This document shows, piece after piece, positions 26,279-34,972 of a DNA stretch of 64,000 bases. The notes under the pieces are model-generated. The model worked only from the letters and a program-made list of their open reading frames with translations. It did not search any database and had not been told where the DNA came from. Made by a program: the position numbers and the translations under genes. Location of the stretch: positions 62,001-126,000 of the forward strand of contig JACKBT010000006.1 in NCBI GenBank assembly GCA_020634415.1, given 5' to 3'. The first letter of the stretch is position 1, and the number at the start of each line of letters is the position of its first letter. This DNA is from Ardenticatenaceae bacterium. Its GTDB lineage: Bacteria; Chloroflexota; Anaerolineae; Promineifilales; Promineifilaceae.

Positions 26279-28579
26279 ATGGATTTACTCAACGGACTCA
26301 ACCAACCCCAAATAGCGGCCGTCACTGCTGCCGATGGCCCTGTCCTCGTTCTGGCAGGCCCCGGCAGCGGCAAAACCCGCGTCCTCACCAACCGTATCGT
26401 CTACCTCATCCGCGAGCGGCACATTGCCCCCTGGCACATTCTGGCCGTCACCTTCACCAACAAAGCCGCCCGCGAAATGAACCACCGCATCGAGGCCCTG
26501 CTCGACGGCCAACCTCGCGGTTTGAGCATGGGCACATTCCATTCTACTTGTGTCCGTCTCCTGCGCCGCGAAAGCGACAACCTGCTCTACTACAACCGCG
26601 ATTTTGTCATTTTCGACACCAGCGACCAGCAGCAGGTGGTCAAACAAGCCCTGGCCGACCTCAATCTGGACGAGAAAAAGTTCCAGCCCAACAAGATGCT
26701 TAATGGCATCAGCAGTGCCAAAAACGAACTGATCACCCCCGACATTTACACGGCCACGAACTACATTTCCGAAGTGACCAAGCGTGTTTACACTCGTTAT
26801 CAAGAAATCCTCAAAACGAATAACGCGATGGATTTTGATGATTTGCTGCTCAATGTGGTGGACTTGTTTGAGGAACGGCCGGATGTTCTCAGCAAATATC
26901 AGACGCAGTATGAGCATGTGCTGGTGGATGAGTTTCAGGACACGAACACGGCGCAATATAAGTTGTTGAAGCGGCTAACGGCCGTTCACCAAAACCTCTT
27001 CGTCGTGGGTGATTCGGACCAGTCAGTGTACCGTTGGCGCGGGGCTGATTTCCGCAATATTCAACGTTTCCGCGACGAATATCCGCAAGCCCAAATGATC
27101 CTGCTGGAGCAAAATTACCGCTCCACGCAAAACATCCTCGATGCCGCCAAAGCCGTTATCAAACTCAACCCCAACCGCGTCCACAAAGAGCTGTTCACCG
27201 AGCGCAAAGGTGGCGAGCGTATTCTTTTGCGCGAAGCCTACAATGAGAACGATGAAGCCGAACAGGTGGTGTCTACGATTGAGGGGCTGCTGCTGAACGG
27301 CCGTTCCCTCAACGATTTCGCCGTCATGTACCGCACCAACGCCCAATCCCGCGTCCTCGAAGAAGCCTTCCTGCGGGCAGGGATGCCCTATAAACTGGTC
27401 GGTGCCACCCAATTTTACCGCCGCCGCGAAGTCAAAGACATCATCGCCTATATGCGCATCATCCATAATTTGGCCGATTCTGTCAGCTTTGGCCGCGTCA
27501 TCAACACGCCCACGCGGGGCATCGGCAAGAAAACCGAGCAGCAGTTTTACGACTGGGCTAGGCTGAATGGCTGGTCGCCCGGCGAGGCCATGCTCAAATT
27601 AGTGACCGATATGGATGTGCAGCACCCGTTTAACGGCCGTTCCTTCAACGCCCTCGCCACCTTCGGCCAAATGTTCCACGCCTGGTATCAACTACGCGAT
27701 GAAGCCCGTGTTAGCGACCTCATGGATACCATCATCGAACAGAGCGATTACCGCAGCTTTGTGGACGATGGCACCGAAGAAGGGCGCGACCGCTGGGCCA
27801 ACATTATGGAACTGCGCAACGTCGCCGCCGAAGCCGACGACCTCACCCTTAGCGAATTCATCGAGCAAGTCGCCCTCGTCTCCGACCAGGACGACGTGGA
27901 CGAAAGCCAAAGCCGCGTCACCCTGCTCACCCTCCACGCCGCCAAAGGGCTGGAATTTCCCGTCGTCTTCCTCACGGGTCTGGAAGATGGCGTGCTGCCC
28001 CACAGCCGCTCCCTCGACGACGGCGAGGAGATGGCCGAGGAGCGGCGGCTCTTTTACGTGGGCATCACCCGCGCCAAAGACCGGCTCTATCTCTCCCACG
28101 CCTTTCGCCGCACCTTTTTTGGCGATTCCTCCGTCTCTGTGCCTTCCCGCTTTTTGAAGGATATTCCTATTGATTTGCTGGATGGCGATGTCAAAGCCTC
28201 GAACCGTTATCAGCAGGCTACCAACCGCGCCACCAATTGGCAGTGGTCGAGTACGCCGCAAAAATCAACCCCGTCCTCGCCGCGCCATACCGCCATGCCC
28301 CGTTCCACCCCAGCCACACCAGCCTGGACCAGTTCACGGGAAAAGCCTCTGCCCAAACCGCGCACGGAAACTGTGTCCCGTGATTTTGACGATGATGAAC
28401 CGAAAGCGGGCGGCAAGCCCCAATTCAAAACCGGCGAAAAAGTGAGCCACGCCAAATTTGGCGAAGGCACGGTCATCGAAAGCAAATGGGTGGGCAACGA
28501 TGAAGAAGTCACCATCGCCTTCCCTGGCGTGGGCATTAAGCGGCTGGTGGCGAGTTTTGCCAAGTTAGAGAAGATTTGA
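26279..28579 (+). CDS. pcrA: UvrD/PcrA-type superfamily 1 DNA helicase
   Basis: 766 residues. The helicase motifs are all present in order: Q-motif LNQPQIAAV, Walker A LAGPGSGKTRVL (about 26-37), motif Ia AVTFTNKAAREM, motif II VDEFQDTN, motif III GDSDQSVYRWRGAD, motif IV QNYRSTQNILDAA, motif V TLHAAKGLEFPVVF and motif VI YVGITRAKDRLYL. The C-terminal KVSHAKFGEGTVIES domain is the Tudor-like RNA-polymerase-binding region typical of PcrA/UvrD. Unwinds DNA 3' to 5' in repair and conflict resolution. Confidence 0.95.
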   Translation: MDLLNGLNQPQIAAVTAADGPVLVLAGPGSGKTRVLTNRIVYLIRERHIAPWHILAVTFTNKAAREMNHRIEALLDGQPRGLSMGTFHSTCVRLLRRESDNLLYYNRDFVIFDTSDQQQVVKQALADLNLDEKKFQPNKMLNGISSAKNELITPDIYTATNYISEVTKRVYTRYQEILKTNNAMDFDDLLLNVVDLFEERPDVLSKYQTQYEHVLVDEFQDTNTAQYKLLKRLTAVHQNLFVVGDSDQSVYRWRGADFRNIQRFRDEYPQAQMILLEQNYRSTQNILDAAKAVIKLNPNRVHKELFTERKGGERILLREAYNENDEAEQVVSTIEGLLLNGRSLNDFAVMYRTNAQSRVLEEAFLRAGMPYKLVGATQFYRRREVKDIIAYMRIIHNLADSVSFGRVINTPTRGIGKKTEQQFYDWARLNGWSPGEAMLKLVTDMDVQHPFNGRSFNALATFGQMFHAWYQLRDEARVSDLMDTIIEQSDYRSFVDDGTEEGRDRWANIMELRNVAAEADDLTLSEFIEQVALVSDQDDVDESQSRVTLLTLHAAKGLEFPVVFLTGLEDGVLPHSRSLDDGEEMAEERRLFYVGITRAKDRLYLSHAFRRTFFGDSSVSVPSRFLKDIPIDLLDGDVKASNRYQQATNRATNWQWSSTPQKSTPSSPRHTAMPRSTPATPAWTSSREKPLPKPRTETVSRDFDDDEPKAGGKPQFKTGEKVSHAKFGEGTVIESKWVGNDEEVTIAFPGVGIKRLVASFAKLEKI

Positions 28580-28636
28580 GACTGGAGACTAGAGACTGGA
28601 AACTAGATCAGTCTCCAGTCCCTAGTCTCCAGTCTC
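28578..28636. repeat. GGAGACT-type heptamer hairpin
   Basis: gagactggagactagagact on the left and cagtctccagtccctagtctcc plus agtctcc on the right. It begins at the TGA stop of the helicase gene and ends 7 nt before the ATG of the NYN gene. Confidence 0.8.
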
Positions 28637-28643
28637 CTCAAAT

Positions 28644-29477
28644 ATGCACTACCTCATAGACGGCCACAATCTCATTGCCAAAATCCCCGATCTTTCGCTG
28701 AACGAGGAGCATGACGAGCTGGAACTGGCGCTAAAGCTGAAGAGTTGGGCTTCGGCCAACCGCAAGCGCAAGGTGACGGTGGTGTTTGATAGGGGGATGC
28801 CCGGTGGCACAGCGCGGATGCTGTCGAATCGTGATGTAACCGTCATTTTTGCGCCACAGGGGCAAACGGCCGATTCCCTCCTCATCGCCCGCATTAAACA
28901 GATACCACATCCACCCGAATACACCCTCGTCAGCAGCGATCAGGCCATCATCGCCGCCGCCAAGAAGCGCAAAATGCGCCACATCCTTTCTGAGGAGTTT
29001 GCGGGCAGGCTGGGTTATGACGAGCGGCTGATTGTGCCCAGTGAACCATCGGTGCCTACCAGCAAGCCCGATGATGTGGTGCTGAGTGACGCTGAGATTA
29101 ACGAATGGCTGGATATGTTTGGCCCCGTCCCCGAACGGCCGAAAGCACCCCCCAAACGCCTCAAAAAGCCAACCCCCGAACCCGCGCCCGAACCCCCTAA
29201 ACCGAAAAAACGCCAACCCCTCACCAACGCCAAATCTGGCGAGCGGGAACTGGATGAAGCTGAAATTGCTGAATGGCTGGAGCTGTTTGGCCCGGTGGTG
29301 GAACGCAAACCAGAGCCATCTCCGGCTAAAGCCTCGACTCCTGACAAACCAACTTCATCCCGTGCCAAGAAGAAACGCCCCATCGGCCATCTGCGCACCC
29401 TCAAAAGCGACGATGCCGAACTCCACCCCGATGAGGTGGCTGATTGGCTGGAGTTATTCAAACAAGGCAAAGGGTAG
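28644..29477 (+). CDS. NYN-domain (YacP-like) RNase with a tripled C-terminal motif
   Basis: 277 residues. Residues 1-130 form a NYN/PIN-like nuclease domain: YLIDGHNLI, TVVFDRGMPGG, ADSLLIARI and LVSSDQAIIAAAKK carry the acidic metal-binding residues. The rest is Pro/Lys-rich linker with three copies of an acidic helical motif: VVLSDAEINEWLDMFGPVP (about 145-163), RELDEAEIAEWLELFGPVV (about 200-218) and AELHPDEVADWLELFKQGK (about 256-275). The motif may bind a protein partner. YacP-type relatives process rRNA or mRNA; the target here is unknown. Confidence 0.85.
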   Translation: MHYLIDGHNLIAKIPDLSLNEEHDELELALKLKSWASANRKRKVTVVFDRGMPGGTARMLSNRDVTVIFAPQGQTADSLLIARIKQIPHPPEYTLVSSDQAIIAAAKKRKMRHILSEEFAGRLGYDERLIVPSEPSVPTSKPDDVVLSDAEINEWLDMFGPVPERPKAPPKRLKKPTPEPAPEPPKPKKRQPLTNAKSGERELDEAEIAEWLELFGPVVERKPEPSPAKASTPDKPTSSRAKKKRPIGHLRTLKSDDAELHPDEVADWLELFKQGKG

Positions 29478-29629
29478 GGGCGGGACGGGCGGGCCAAAAT
29501 CTTGGTCCAACGAATGGCGTTCCTCCCCGCCCGTCTCGCCCACCACACCGCCACGCCGCAAAGGGCGAGACGGCGCGGAGACCAGGCCATAGGCTTGGCC
29601 AACACCACACCGCGCCGTCCCGCCCCTAC
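29474..29629. repeat. Compound G/C-rich inverted repeat after the NYN gene
   Basis: Perfect 15-bp arms gtaggggcgggacgg (29474-29488) and ccgtcccgcccctac (29615-29629). Inside, cgtctcgccc pairs with gggcgagacg around 29543-29575. The left arm includes the TAG stop of the NYN gene. The rest of the 304-nt gap (29630-29781) has no gene, only a likely -10 box TATGAT at 29744-29749 and the ribosome site of the following lipoprotein. Confidence 0.8.
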
Positions 29630-29781
29630 CATACAAGGTGGATGGTTGATTGGAACTGGTTAAACAGGATAAAAAGGTAGGAACGTTTGCTTTTCGTGGT
29701 GGAATCGGCCGTTTGCCATCCTACACACAACCACAAAACAGATTATGATCCAGGCATCACTCCTTTCTAGGAGAAGAAGTT

Positions 29782-30030
29782 ATGCGTACCCTGTCCTGTT
29801 TGCTCATTGTCCTGTTATTGGCTTTAGCTGCCTGCACCCCTGATGAAGTTGTGCTAGAGGAGTCGGTTGTTTCGGCTCCGATCAGCGTTACACGAGAGAC
29901 AGCTACACCAGAAGCGGTTGTGGTGGGGGAAACGGCCGTTCCTTGCCAACCCTACAACCCCGAAGCCAGCCGATGCGCCTGGCGTGTCGTCTCTGGCAGG
30001 CGGTATTTGGGGGTGCAGAGGAGGGTGTAG
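29782..30030 (+). CDS. Small lipoprotein, possibly truncated
   Basis: 82 residues with a clear lipoprotein signal: [18 protein letters not shown], lipobox LAAC at Cys18, then a Ser/Thr/Val-rich stretch with [13 protein letters not shown]. The start has aggagaag upstream. The last 25 residues ([20 protein letters not shown] and on) look foreign to a lipoprotein linker and the stop comes early. Codons resembling coding sequence continue in other frames to about 30090. So the gene may be a frameshifted remnant of a longer lipoprotein, or simply a short one. No family recognised. Confidence 0.55.
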   Translation: MRTLSCLLIVLLLALAACTPDEVVLEESVVSAPISVTRETATPEAVVVGETAVPCQPYNPEASRCAWRVVSGRRYLGVQRRV

Positions 30031-30095
30031 TGAACGGCCGTCTTCAAACACACCTTATGCCCAATGGAGATGTAGAGGGGCTGAACGGCCGTCCC

Positions 30096-30127
30096 CCCAA
30101 TCTCCAGTCCCTAGTCTCCCGTCTCCC
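30096..30127. repeat. GGAGACT-type half element at the MFS gene 3' end
   Basis: ccaatctccagtccctagtctcccgtctccc, without a clear second arm. Read on the minus strand it supplies the last codons and TAG stop of the MFS gene (C-terminus KGETGD). Confidence 0.7.
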
Positions 30128-31292
30128 CTTTCCCCACATGCAGCCAGCGCACAATGATAAAAACGGCCGCTACCGTCAACACCGCCGCCACGCCCGCATT
30201 CATCCCCAAGCCACCCCGCTCCCACAAAAACGGCCCGATGACCGTGCCTAAGGCCCGCCCCAAGGAGCTAGATGCTTGCACCGCCGCCATCACTGTGGCC
30301 CGTGCGCCGGGAACCAACTCCGTCAACAACGGCAGCACCCCCACCACCATCATCTCGAAGCCCAGAAAGAGGAAAAAGAGGGAGACGAGTGCCGTCGTCA
30401 GCGTGCCGCTGGTGCTGGGAATCAGCCCATACATGAGGATACACAAGGCCCCCGCCGCCACAATGAACCGTTTGCCAAAGCGGTCTACCAGCAGCCCGAC
30501 GGCCCCTTCACCCAAAAGCTCGGCCCCACCGACCACACCCGCCGCCAGCCCCAGCCCCGTCAGTGGCAAATTAAAGCCCGCCTCCATCCAATCGCCGTAG
30601 ACGATGAAGAAAATTTCGTTGGCGGCGGCGGAGATGAGGGCATAAGCGATGGCGGCCCAGATAACGGGGTGTTGGCGCACGGTTTGGGGCAAATCGCGCA
30701 AACGGGTGGTGCGGATGCTGCTGCTGTGGGTGGGGGGCAGGACGATGAGGAGGATAACGGCCGTTACCCCCGCCACCACGGCCATCACCAAAAAAGGTGA
30801 CTGCCAACTGCCCCGCGCAATCAGCCAGCCGGTAAGCGGCGCACCCACCAACAAAGCCCCCGCCCAGGCAAACTCAATCACGGCAATGGCCCGCCCCCGC
30901 CGCGCAAAAGGCACGGCATCCCCCAAATAGGCCCCGACAGCGGGATCATAGATGACCTTCGCCAGCGAAATCAGCACCAGTGTGGCTCCCAACGGCCAAT
31001 AGGCAGGCCAAATAACCACGAGCAAACAAGCCAACGTACAGAGCACCATACTTATCACAATCACGGGTCGGCGGCCAAAACGATCCGACGTTGGGCCAAA
31101 GAGCGGGCTAACAAAACCAGTCAGGCTGCGGATGGTGAGCAGGCGGTACACAGCCCCCACTTCCACGCCCAACCCGCGACTTAGTGCGGGCGCAAAAGGG
31201 TAGACCATGCGGATGCCCGTATTCAGCACCAGCCGCGCCAGCGTCAGAATGATCAATTGCACACGGAAGCGATAAGGTTTATTCAAGCTCAT
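30111..31292 (-). CDS. Major facilitator superfamily transporter
   Basis: 393 residues, about twelve membrane helices. The loop between helices 2 and 3 has FGPTSDRFGRRPVIV, the MFS signature, and GLLVDRFGKRF repeats it in the second half. Hydrophobic segments such as LLVVIWPAYWPLGATLVLIS and VVAGVTAVILLIVL are regular. I start at the ATG at 31292 (MSLNKPYRFRV), because further upstream the frame runs through a hairpin and non-conserved sequence. Likely an exporter of the drug/metabolite type, but the substrate is unknown. It faces the divergent gene at 31423. Confidence 0.87.
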   Translation of the reverse strand: MSLNKPYRFRVQLIILTLARLVLNTGIRMVYPFAPALSRGLGVEVGAVYRLLTIRSLTGFVSPLFGPTSDRFGRRPVIVISMVLCTLACLLVVIWPAYWPLGATLVLISLAKVIYDPAVGAYLGDAVPFARRGRAIAVIEFAWAGALLVGAPLTGWLIARGSWQSPFLVMAVVAGVTAVILLIVLPPTHSSSIRTTRLRDLPQTVRQHPVIWAAIAYALISAAANEIFFIVYGDWMEAGFNLPLTGLGLAAGVVGGAELLGEGAVGLLVDRFGKRFIVAAGALCILMYGLIPSTSGTLTTALVSLFFLFLGFEMMVVGVLPLLTELVPGARATVMAAVQASSSLGRALGTVIGPFLWERGGLGMNAGVAAVLTVAAVFIIVRWLHVGKGETGD

Positions 31293-31300
31293 AACGCGCA

Positions 31301-31331
31301 GACCTCCGAGGTTTTGGAAACCTCGGAGGTC
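31301..31331. repeat. Perfect hairpin upstream of the MFS gene
   Basis: Arms gacctccgaggttt (31301-31314) and aaacctcggaggtc (31318-31331) with a 3-nt loop. It sits in the 5' leader of the minus-strand MFS gene. It may be an operator or a structured leader. The arm word resembles the outer arms at 22915-23050. Confidence 0.75.
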
Positions 31332-31365
31332 TCCTGAAAATGTATTACCCGAGTTTAGCCAACTG

Positions 31366-31394
31366 GTGACAAAGTAGCACAAACTGGTTACGAT
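31366..31394 (+). promoter_or_regulatory. Candidate promoter of the GrpB-nucleotidyltransferase gene
   Basis: GTGACA (31366-31371), 17-nt spacer, TACGAT (31389-31394). Transcription would begin about 31401, only a few nt before an in-frame ATG at 31405. Confidence 0.45.
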
Positions 31395-31422
31395 AGCTGG
31401 CATCATGAATGAGAGGTGTTTC

Positions 31423-32451
31423 ATGTCTGATGTTGACACACGATTGGGGCAAGAACGAGACCGCCTTTTAGGTGCGCTGGGAGCAATGACAGAGGGTGGC
31501 ATTGTCGAGCAGATACATCATATTGGGTCAACAAGTGTGCCTGGATTGCCGACATCGGGCTGTGTGGATATTGGCTTAGCGGTGTGGCCCTTTCCGTTAG
31601 AGGCGGCGGCGGTAACGGCCGTTCACGCCCTCGGTTATCAAGCCATCCCCCGCAACAACCACCCCACGCAGTTATTTCGCCACAAAGATGGCCGCAGCCA
31701 ACTTCGTGTTGCTATGGTGGGTACAGACACAGCCCTCAATCCGGTCATCCTCCGCGACTATTTGCGGCATGAGGCGGCAGCGCGGGAAGTTTACAGCCAG
31801 CTTAAAGCGGACAAAACCCGGCTTTTCACGCACCTGGTTGCTGCTGCCAGAGTGTGGTGGGTGGCGCATCACGGTTTTGGGCCGGTAACGGCCGTTGCCC
31901 AAGAACTCGCCGGTTATCCCCACCCCTGGTACATCTCCAGCGGTTGGGCCTTAGACCTGTTCCTGGGCCAGCCCCAGCGCGTCCACCACGACACAGACAT
32001 CGTGGTGCGCCGCAGTGACCAACTGGTGCTGCAAGCGCATTTGACCGGGCGCGGCTGGCATCTGCTGACGCCCTTGCAGGGCAAATTAGAACCCTGGCCG
32101 CCGCACATGTTCCTCCATCTACCACGCCATCAAGTTCACGCCCACCGCGATGGGGCATTTATGGACATTCTCATCAGCGAGATTGAGCATGGGCTGTGGC
32201 GCTATCGGCGCGAACCCAGCGTTATTCAGGCGGTGGAGCGCATTGGCCTGATGACGACCGACGGCTTGTCCTACCTCGCGCCAGAATTGGTGCTGCTGTT
32301 CAAAAGCAAAAACACGGGCAATCAGGAACGGCCGAAAGACCAACAAGATTTCGAGCGGGTGCTGCCCCATCTACAACCAGCGCAACGTGCCTGGCTGCGC
32401 TGGGCACTCCTCGTGACTGAGCCGGAACACCCCTGGTTGGACTATTTATAA
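31423..32451 (+). CDS. Fusion of GrpB/UPF0157 domain with an aminoglycoside-nucleotidyltransferase-like domain
   Basis: 342 residues. Residues about 1-160 are a GrpB (UPF0157) nucleotidyltransferase-fold domain with HHIGSTSVPGLPTSGCVDIG. Residues about 165-342 match the Aminoglyc_resit family (PF10706): YISSGWALDLFLGQ, HHDTDIVVRRSDQ, DILISEIEHGLWRYRRE, DGLSYLAPELVLLFKSK, RPKDQQDFERVLPHL and HPWLDYL. ATG 31423 has GAGAGG 6 nt upstream. An ATG at 31405 in the same frame is also possible, as a near-leaderless start. Substrate unknown; resistance function is not implied by family alone. Confidence 0.82.
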   Translation: MSDVDTRLGQERDRLLGALGAMTEGGIVEQIHHIGSTSVPGLPTSGCVDIGLAVWPFPLEAAAVTAVHALGYQAIPRNNHPTQLFRHKDGRSQLRVAMVGTDTALNPVILRDYLRHEAAAREVYSQLKADKTRLFTHLVAAARVWWVAHHGFGPVTAVAQELAGYPHPWYISSGWALDLFLGQPQRVHHDTDIVVRRSDQLVLQAHLTGRGWHLLTPLQGKLEPWPPHMFLHLPRHQVHAHRDGAFMDILISEIEHGLWRYRREPSVIQAVERIGLMTTDGLSYLAPELVLLFKSKNTGNQERPKDQQDFERVLPHLQPAQRAWLRWALLVTEPEHPWLDYL

Positions 32452-32468
32452 GTTCCGAGTAACTGTAC

Positions 32469-32532
32469 AGGTGCCGGTCACTTCGACCAGAGAGAATGGA
32501 CGAAAAAGCTGTTAAACAAGTGACCGGCACCT
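32469..32532. repeat. Perfect 15-bp inverted repeat
   Basis: aggtgccggtcactt (32469-32483) and aagtgaccggcacct (32518-32532) with a 34-nt loop, followed by TTCT. It lies after the GrpB-fusion gene and before the promoter of the UbiB gene. It may terminate transcription or be a small mobile palindrome. Confidence 0.75.
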
Positions 32533-32613
32533 TTCTAAGCTGTATAGTGACAGTTCCGACAGTTTAACCTGCTTACAAAAGAGCCCTTTGCAGTTAATCT
32601 CCCACTTAGGCGA

Positions 32614-32643
32614 TTGGCATCCCCTGCCCGCCAACGATACAAT
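32614..32643 (+). promoter_or_regulatory. Promoter of the UbiB-like gene with a very short leader
   Basis: TTGGCA (32614-32619), 18-nt spacer, TACAAT (32638-32643). The ATG at 32654 is only 10 nt after the -10 box, so the transcript would be leaderless or nearly so. No Shine-Dalgarno precedes the ATG. Confidence 0.6.
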
Positions 32644-32653
32644 CCCCATTCGT

Positions 32654-34369
32654 ATGACCACATCCACCCCTGAGCAGGTAACAACATTTTCGGTGAATGG
32701 CAACGGCCGTTTTCCCACCCCCGCGCCATCAATGGAAAATGTAAACGGCCGTCCCGACACCCAGGCCCGGTACCGCCGCATCCTCACCTTCTTCGCCCGC
32801 ATCATCGCCCACCTCATCCTGTGGGACATCCTTGGCGGGCGTGTGCCTGTTTTGCGCCAGCGCATTCGCGGCACACGGCCAGAGCGTTTTCGCCGCTGGG
32901 CGCGTCGCTTTCGCGTGTTGGCCGTGGAAATGGGCGGGGTGATGATTAAGTTGGGGCAGTTCCTCAGCGCCCGCGTGGATGTGCTGCCGCCGGAAATTAC
33001 CGAGGAACTGCAAGGCTTGCAAGATGAAGTGCCGCCTGTGCCCTCGGCCGAGATTTTCCAGGTATTACGCACCGAATTAGGCGATTTATCCCTCCGTTTT
33101 GCCCACATCGAGCCAGAGCCATTGGCGGCGGCATCCTTGGGGCAAGCCTATCGCGCCTATTTGCTGCCGGAAAATGGTGCATCGGAGCGGGGTGAAGGTG
33201 TGATTTTGAAGGTGCAACGGCCGTCTATCGAAGAGATTGTGCGCGTTGACCTGGATGCCCTGCGCATCGTGGCCCGCTGGATTATGTACTATCCGCCCAT
33301 CCGCCGCCGCGCTGATGTGCCCGAACTGATGGAGGAGTTTGCCGCGACGCTGTGGGAAGAGTTGGATTATGAGGCCGAAGCGGATAATGCCGAACGGTTT
33401 GCCATCATGTTTGCCAACAATGACCGGGTGTATATTCCCGCCGTCTACCGCCAACATTCCACCAGCCGTGTGCTGACGCTGGAGGATGTAGAGGCGATTA
33501 AGATTACGGATATTGAGATGCTAACGGCCGTTGGCATTAACCCCGTCGAAGTGTCTGATGTCCTCTTTGATGCTTATTTCCACCAGATTTTCCGCGAGGG
33601 CTTTTTCCACGCCGATCCCCATCCCGGCAATCTGTTCATCAAGCCGCGCACCGACTTGGAGTGGCAAGCAGGGGATGAGGGCGGACGGCCGTTTTGGCTC
33701 ATCTTCATAGATTTTGGCATGGTCGGGCGCGTGGCTGACCTGATGGGCGAGAATTTGCGCAAGGTGCTGATTAGCGTCACGCAGAAAGATGCCCGCCAAC
33801 TCACCGAAGCCTACGACAGTCTGGGTTTCTTCCTGCCTGGGGCCGATTTGGAGCGCATTATTGAAGCGCAAGACACGGTGCTAAACCGCATTTGGGGGCG
33901 CAATCTGCTGGAACTGGCCCGCCCCGACCCCCGCGAAGTGCAAGAGTTGGGCAAGGAGTTCCGCGACTTGCTGTTTGATTTTCCCTTTCAAGTGCCGCAG
34001 GATTTCATCTATTTGGGCCGGGCCATTGGCATGATGTCTGGTCTGGTTTCGCTGCTCGATCCGCAAATTAACCCCTGGTACAAGATTGAGCAGTATGGGC
34101 TGGAACTGATTCAGCAGCAGGCGGTACAAGCGTTGACATGGGAAACGGCCGTTAACTTCATCAAACCCTACCTCACCACCCCCAGGCGGATTCAGCGGTT
34201 GTTGGAAATGGCGGAAAACGGCCGTCTACAAGTGCAAAACAAAGCCGACCGCGACACCCTCCGTCGCCTGGATCGCCTGGAAAAACGCATTGGTCAATTA
34301 AGCTGGTCTGTGTTGGGTGCGGCGGGGATGGTAACGGCTGCCCTGTGGTGGCGAAAAAAGAAAGAATAG
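32654..34369 (+). CDS. ABC1/AarF/UbiB family protein kinase-like ATPase
   Basis: 571 residues. The family motif KxGQ is in MIKLGQFLSARVDVLP (about 98). The Ala-rich nucleotide loop is AAASLGQAYRAY (about 157). The ATP lysine is in VILKVQRPS. GFFHADPHPGNLF and IDFGMVGRVADL are the catalytic-loop and DFG equivalents. The C-terminus ends in a membrane helix (VLGAAGMVTAALWW) after a coiled segment. UbiB proteins support isoprenoid quinone biosynthesis by ATP-driven handling of lipid intermediates. A menaquinone role is plausible given UbiE/MenG at 40028. I start at ATG 32654 on promoter evidence rather than upstream at 32588. Confidence 0.9.
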   Translation: MTTSTPEQVTTFSVNGNGRFPTPAPSMENVNGRPDTQARYRRILTFFARIIAHLILWDILGGRVPVLRQRIRGTRPERFRRWARRFRVLAVEMGGVMIKLGQFLSARVDVLPPEITEELQGLQDEVPPVPSAEIFQVLRTELGDLSLRFAHIEPEPLAAASLGQAYRAYLLPENGASERGEGVILKVQRPSIEEIVRVDLDALRIVARWIMYYPPIRRRADVPELMEEFAATLWEELDYEAEADNAERFAIMFANNDRVYIPAVYRQHSTSRVLTLEDVEAIKITDIEMLTAVGINPVEVSDVLFDAYFHQIFREGFFHADPHPGNLFIKPRTDLEWQAGDEGGRPFWLIFIDFGMVGRVADLMGENLRKVLISVTQKDARQLTEAYDSLGFFLPGADLERIIEAQDTVLNRIWGRNLLELARPDPREVQELGKEFRDLLFDFPFQVPQDFIYLGRAIGMMSGLVSLLDPQINPWYKIEQYGLELIQQQAVQALTWETAVNFIKPYLTTPRRIQRLLEMAENGRLQVQNKADRDTLRRLDRLEKRIGQLSWSVLGAAGMVTAALWWRKKKE

Positions 34370-34417
34370 CCATTACACAAAACCTCCTTTGCGCCTTCGC
34401 GCCTTTGCGTGATATTT

Positions 34418-34906
34418 TTATTCCTCTTCGGTCAACTCCAACTTATCCATCAGCGGCTCGCTGACAACTGGCTCCGGCTCTTTTTGAACAATTGAACCGA
34501 TAATCATCACCACCATCCCCACATTGATGGAAATGTCGGCGATGTTCACAACCCCCCACAGAAGCGAAGATTGTATAAAATCCAAAACTGCCCCTACCGA
34601 AACACGGTCAATCATATTCCCCAACGCTCCCCCAATAATCAAAGCCATGCCTGCCCGAACCAGCCACAACTGGCGCGGCAAGCGTACCATATAAATAAAC
34701 AGGCCAATGATCACCCCAATGGTCAGCCAGCCGACAATTGGCCCAACCCCTTGGAACATTCCAAACGCCACGCCCCGATTGTACGTTTCCGTAATCGTCA
34801 AATAACGATGAACCTGTGTGGGGCCATTCTCGGCCAAAAAATCGGCCGCCCAAATTTTAGACAGCCGATCAGCAAGGAAGATGATAATGATGAGGAGGTA
34901 AGGCAT
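34418..34906 (-). CDS. lspA: Signal peptidase II (prolipoprotein signal peptidase)
   Basis: Membrane aspartyl protease that removes the signal peptide of lipoproteins. 162 residues with four membrane helices. Conserved blocks: YNRGVAFGMFQG, IIGGALGNMIDRVSVGAVLD (first catalytic Asp in NMIDR) and VVNIADISINVG (second catalytic Asp in NIAD). The C-terminal tail is acidic. Several lipoproteins in the window (29782, 39131, 49241) would be its substrates. It starts inside the leader shared with a GGTAATCG hairpin. Confidence 0.93.
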   Translation of the reverse strand: MPYLLIIIIFLADRLSKIWAADFLAENGPTQVHRYLTITETYNRGVAFGMFQGVGPIVGWLTIGVIIGLFIYMVRLPRQLWLVRAGMALIIGGALGNMIDRVSVGAVLDFIQSSLLWGVVNIADISINVGMVVMIIGSIVQKEPEPVVSEPLMDKLELTEEE

Positions 34907-34918
34907 GGGGATCGGTGT

Positions 34919-34972
34919 TCGGTAATCGGTAATCGGTAATCGGATTACCGTTCACCGATTACCGATTACGGT
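34919..34972. repeat. GGTAATCG-type hairpin between two minus-strand genes
   Basis: Three copies of ggtaatcg then cggattaccg, with cgattaccgattacgg on the right, form a stem-loop. The right arm includes the last codons and stop of the radical SAM gene (stop at 34966-34968). Confidence 0.8.
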
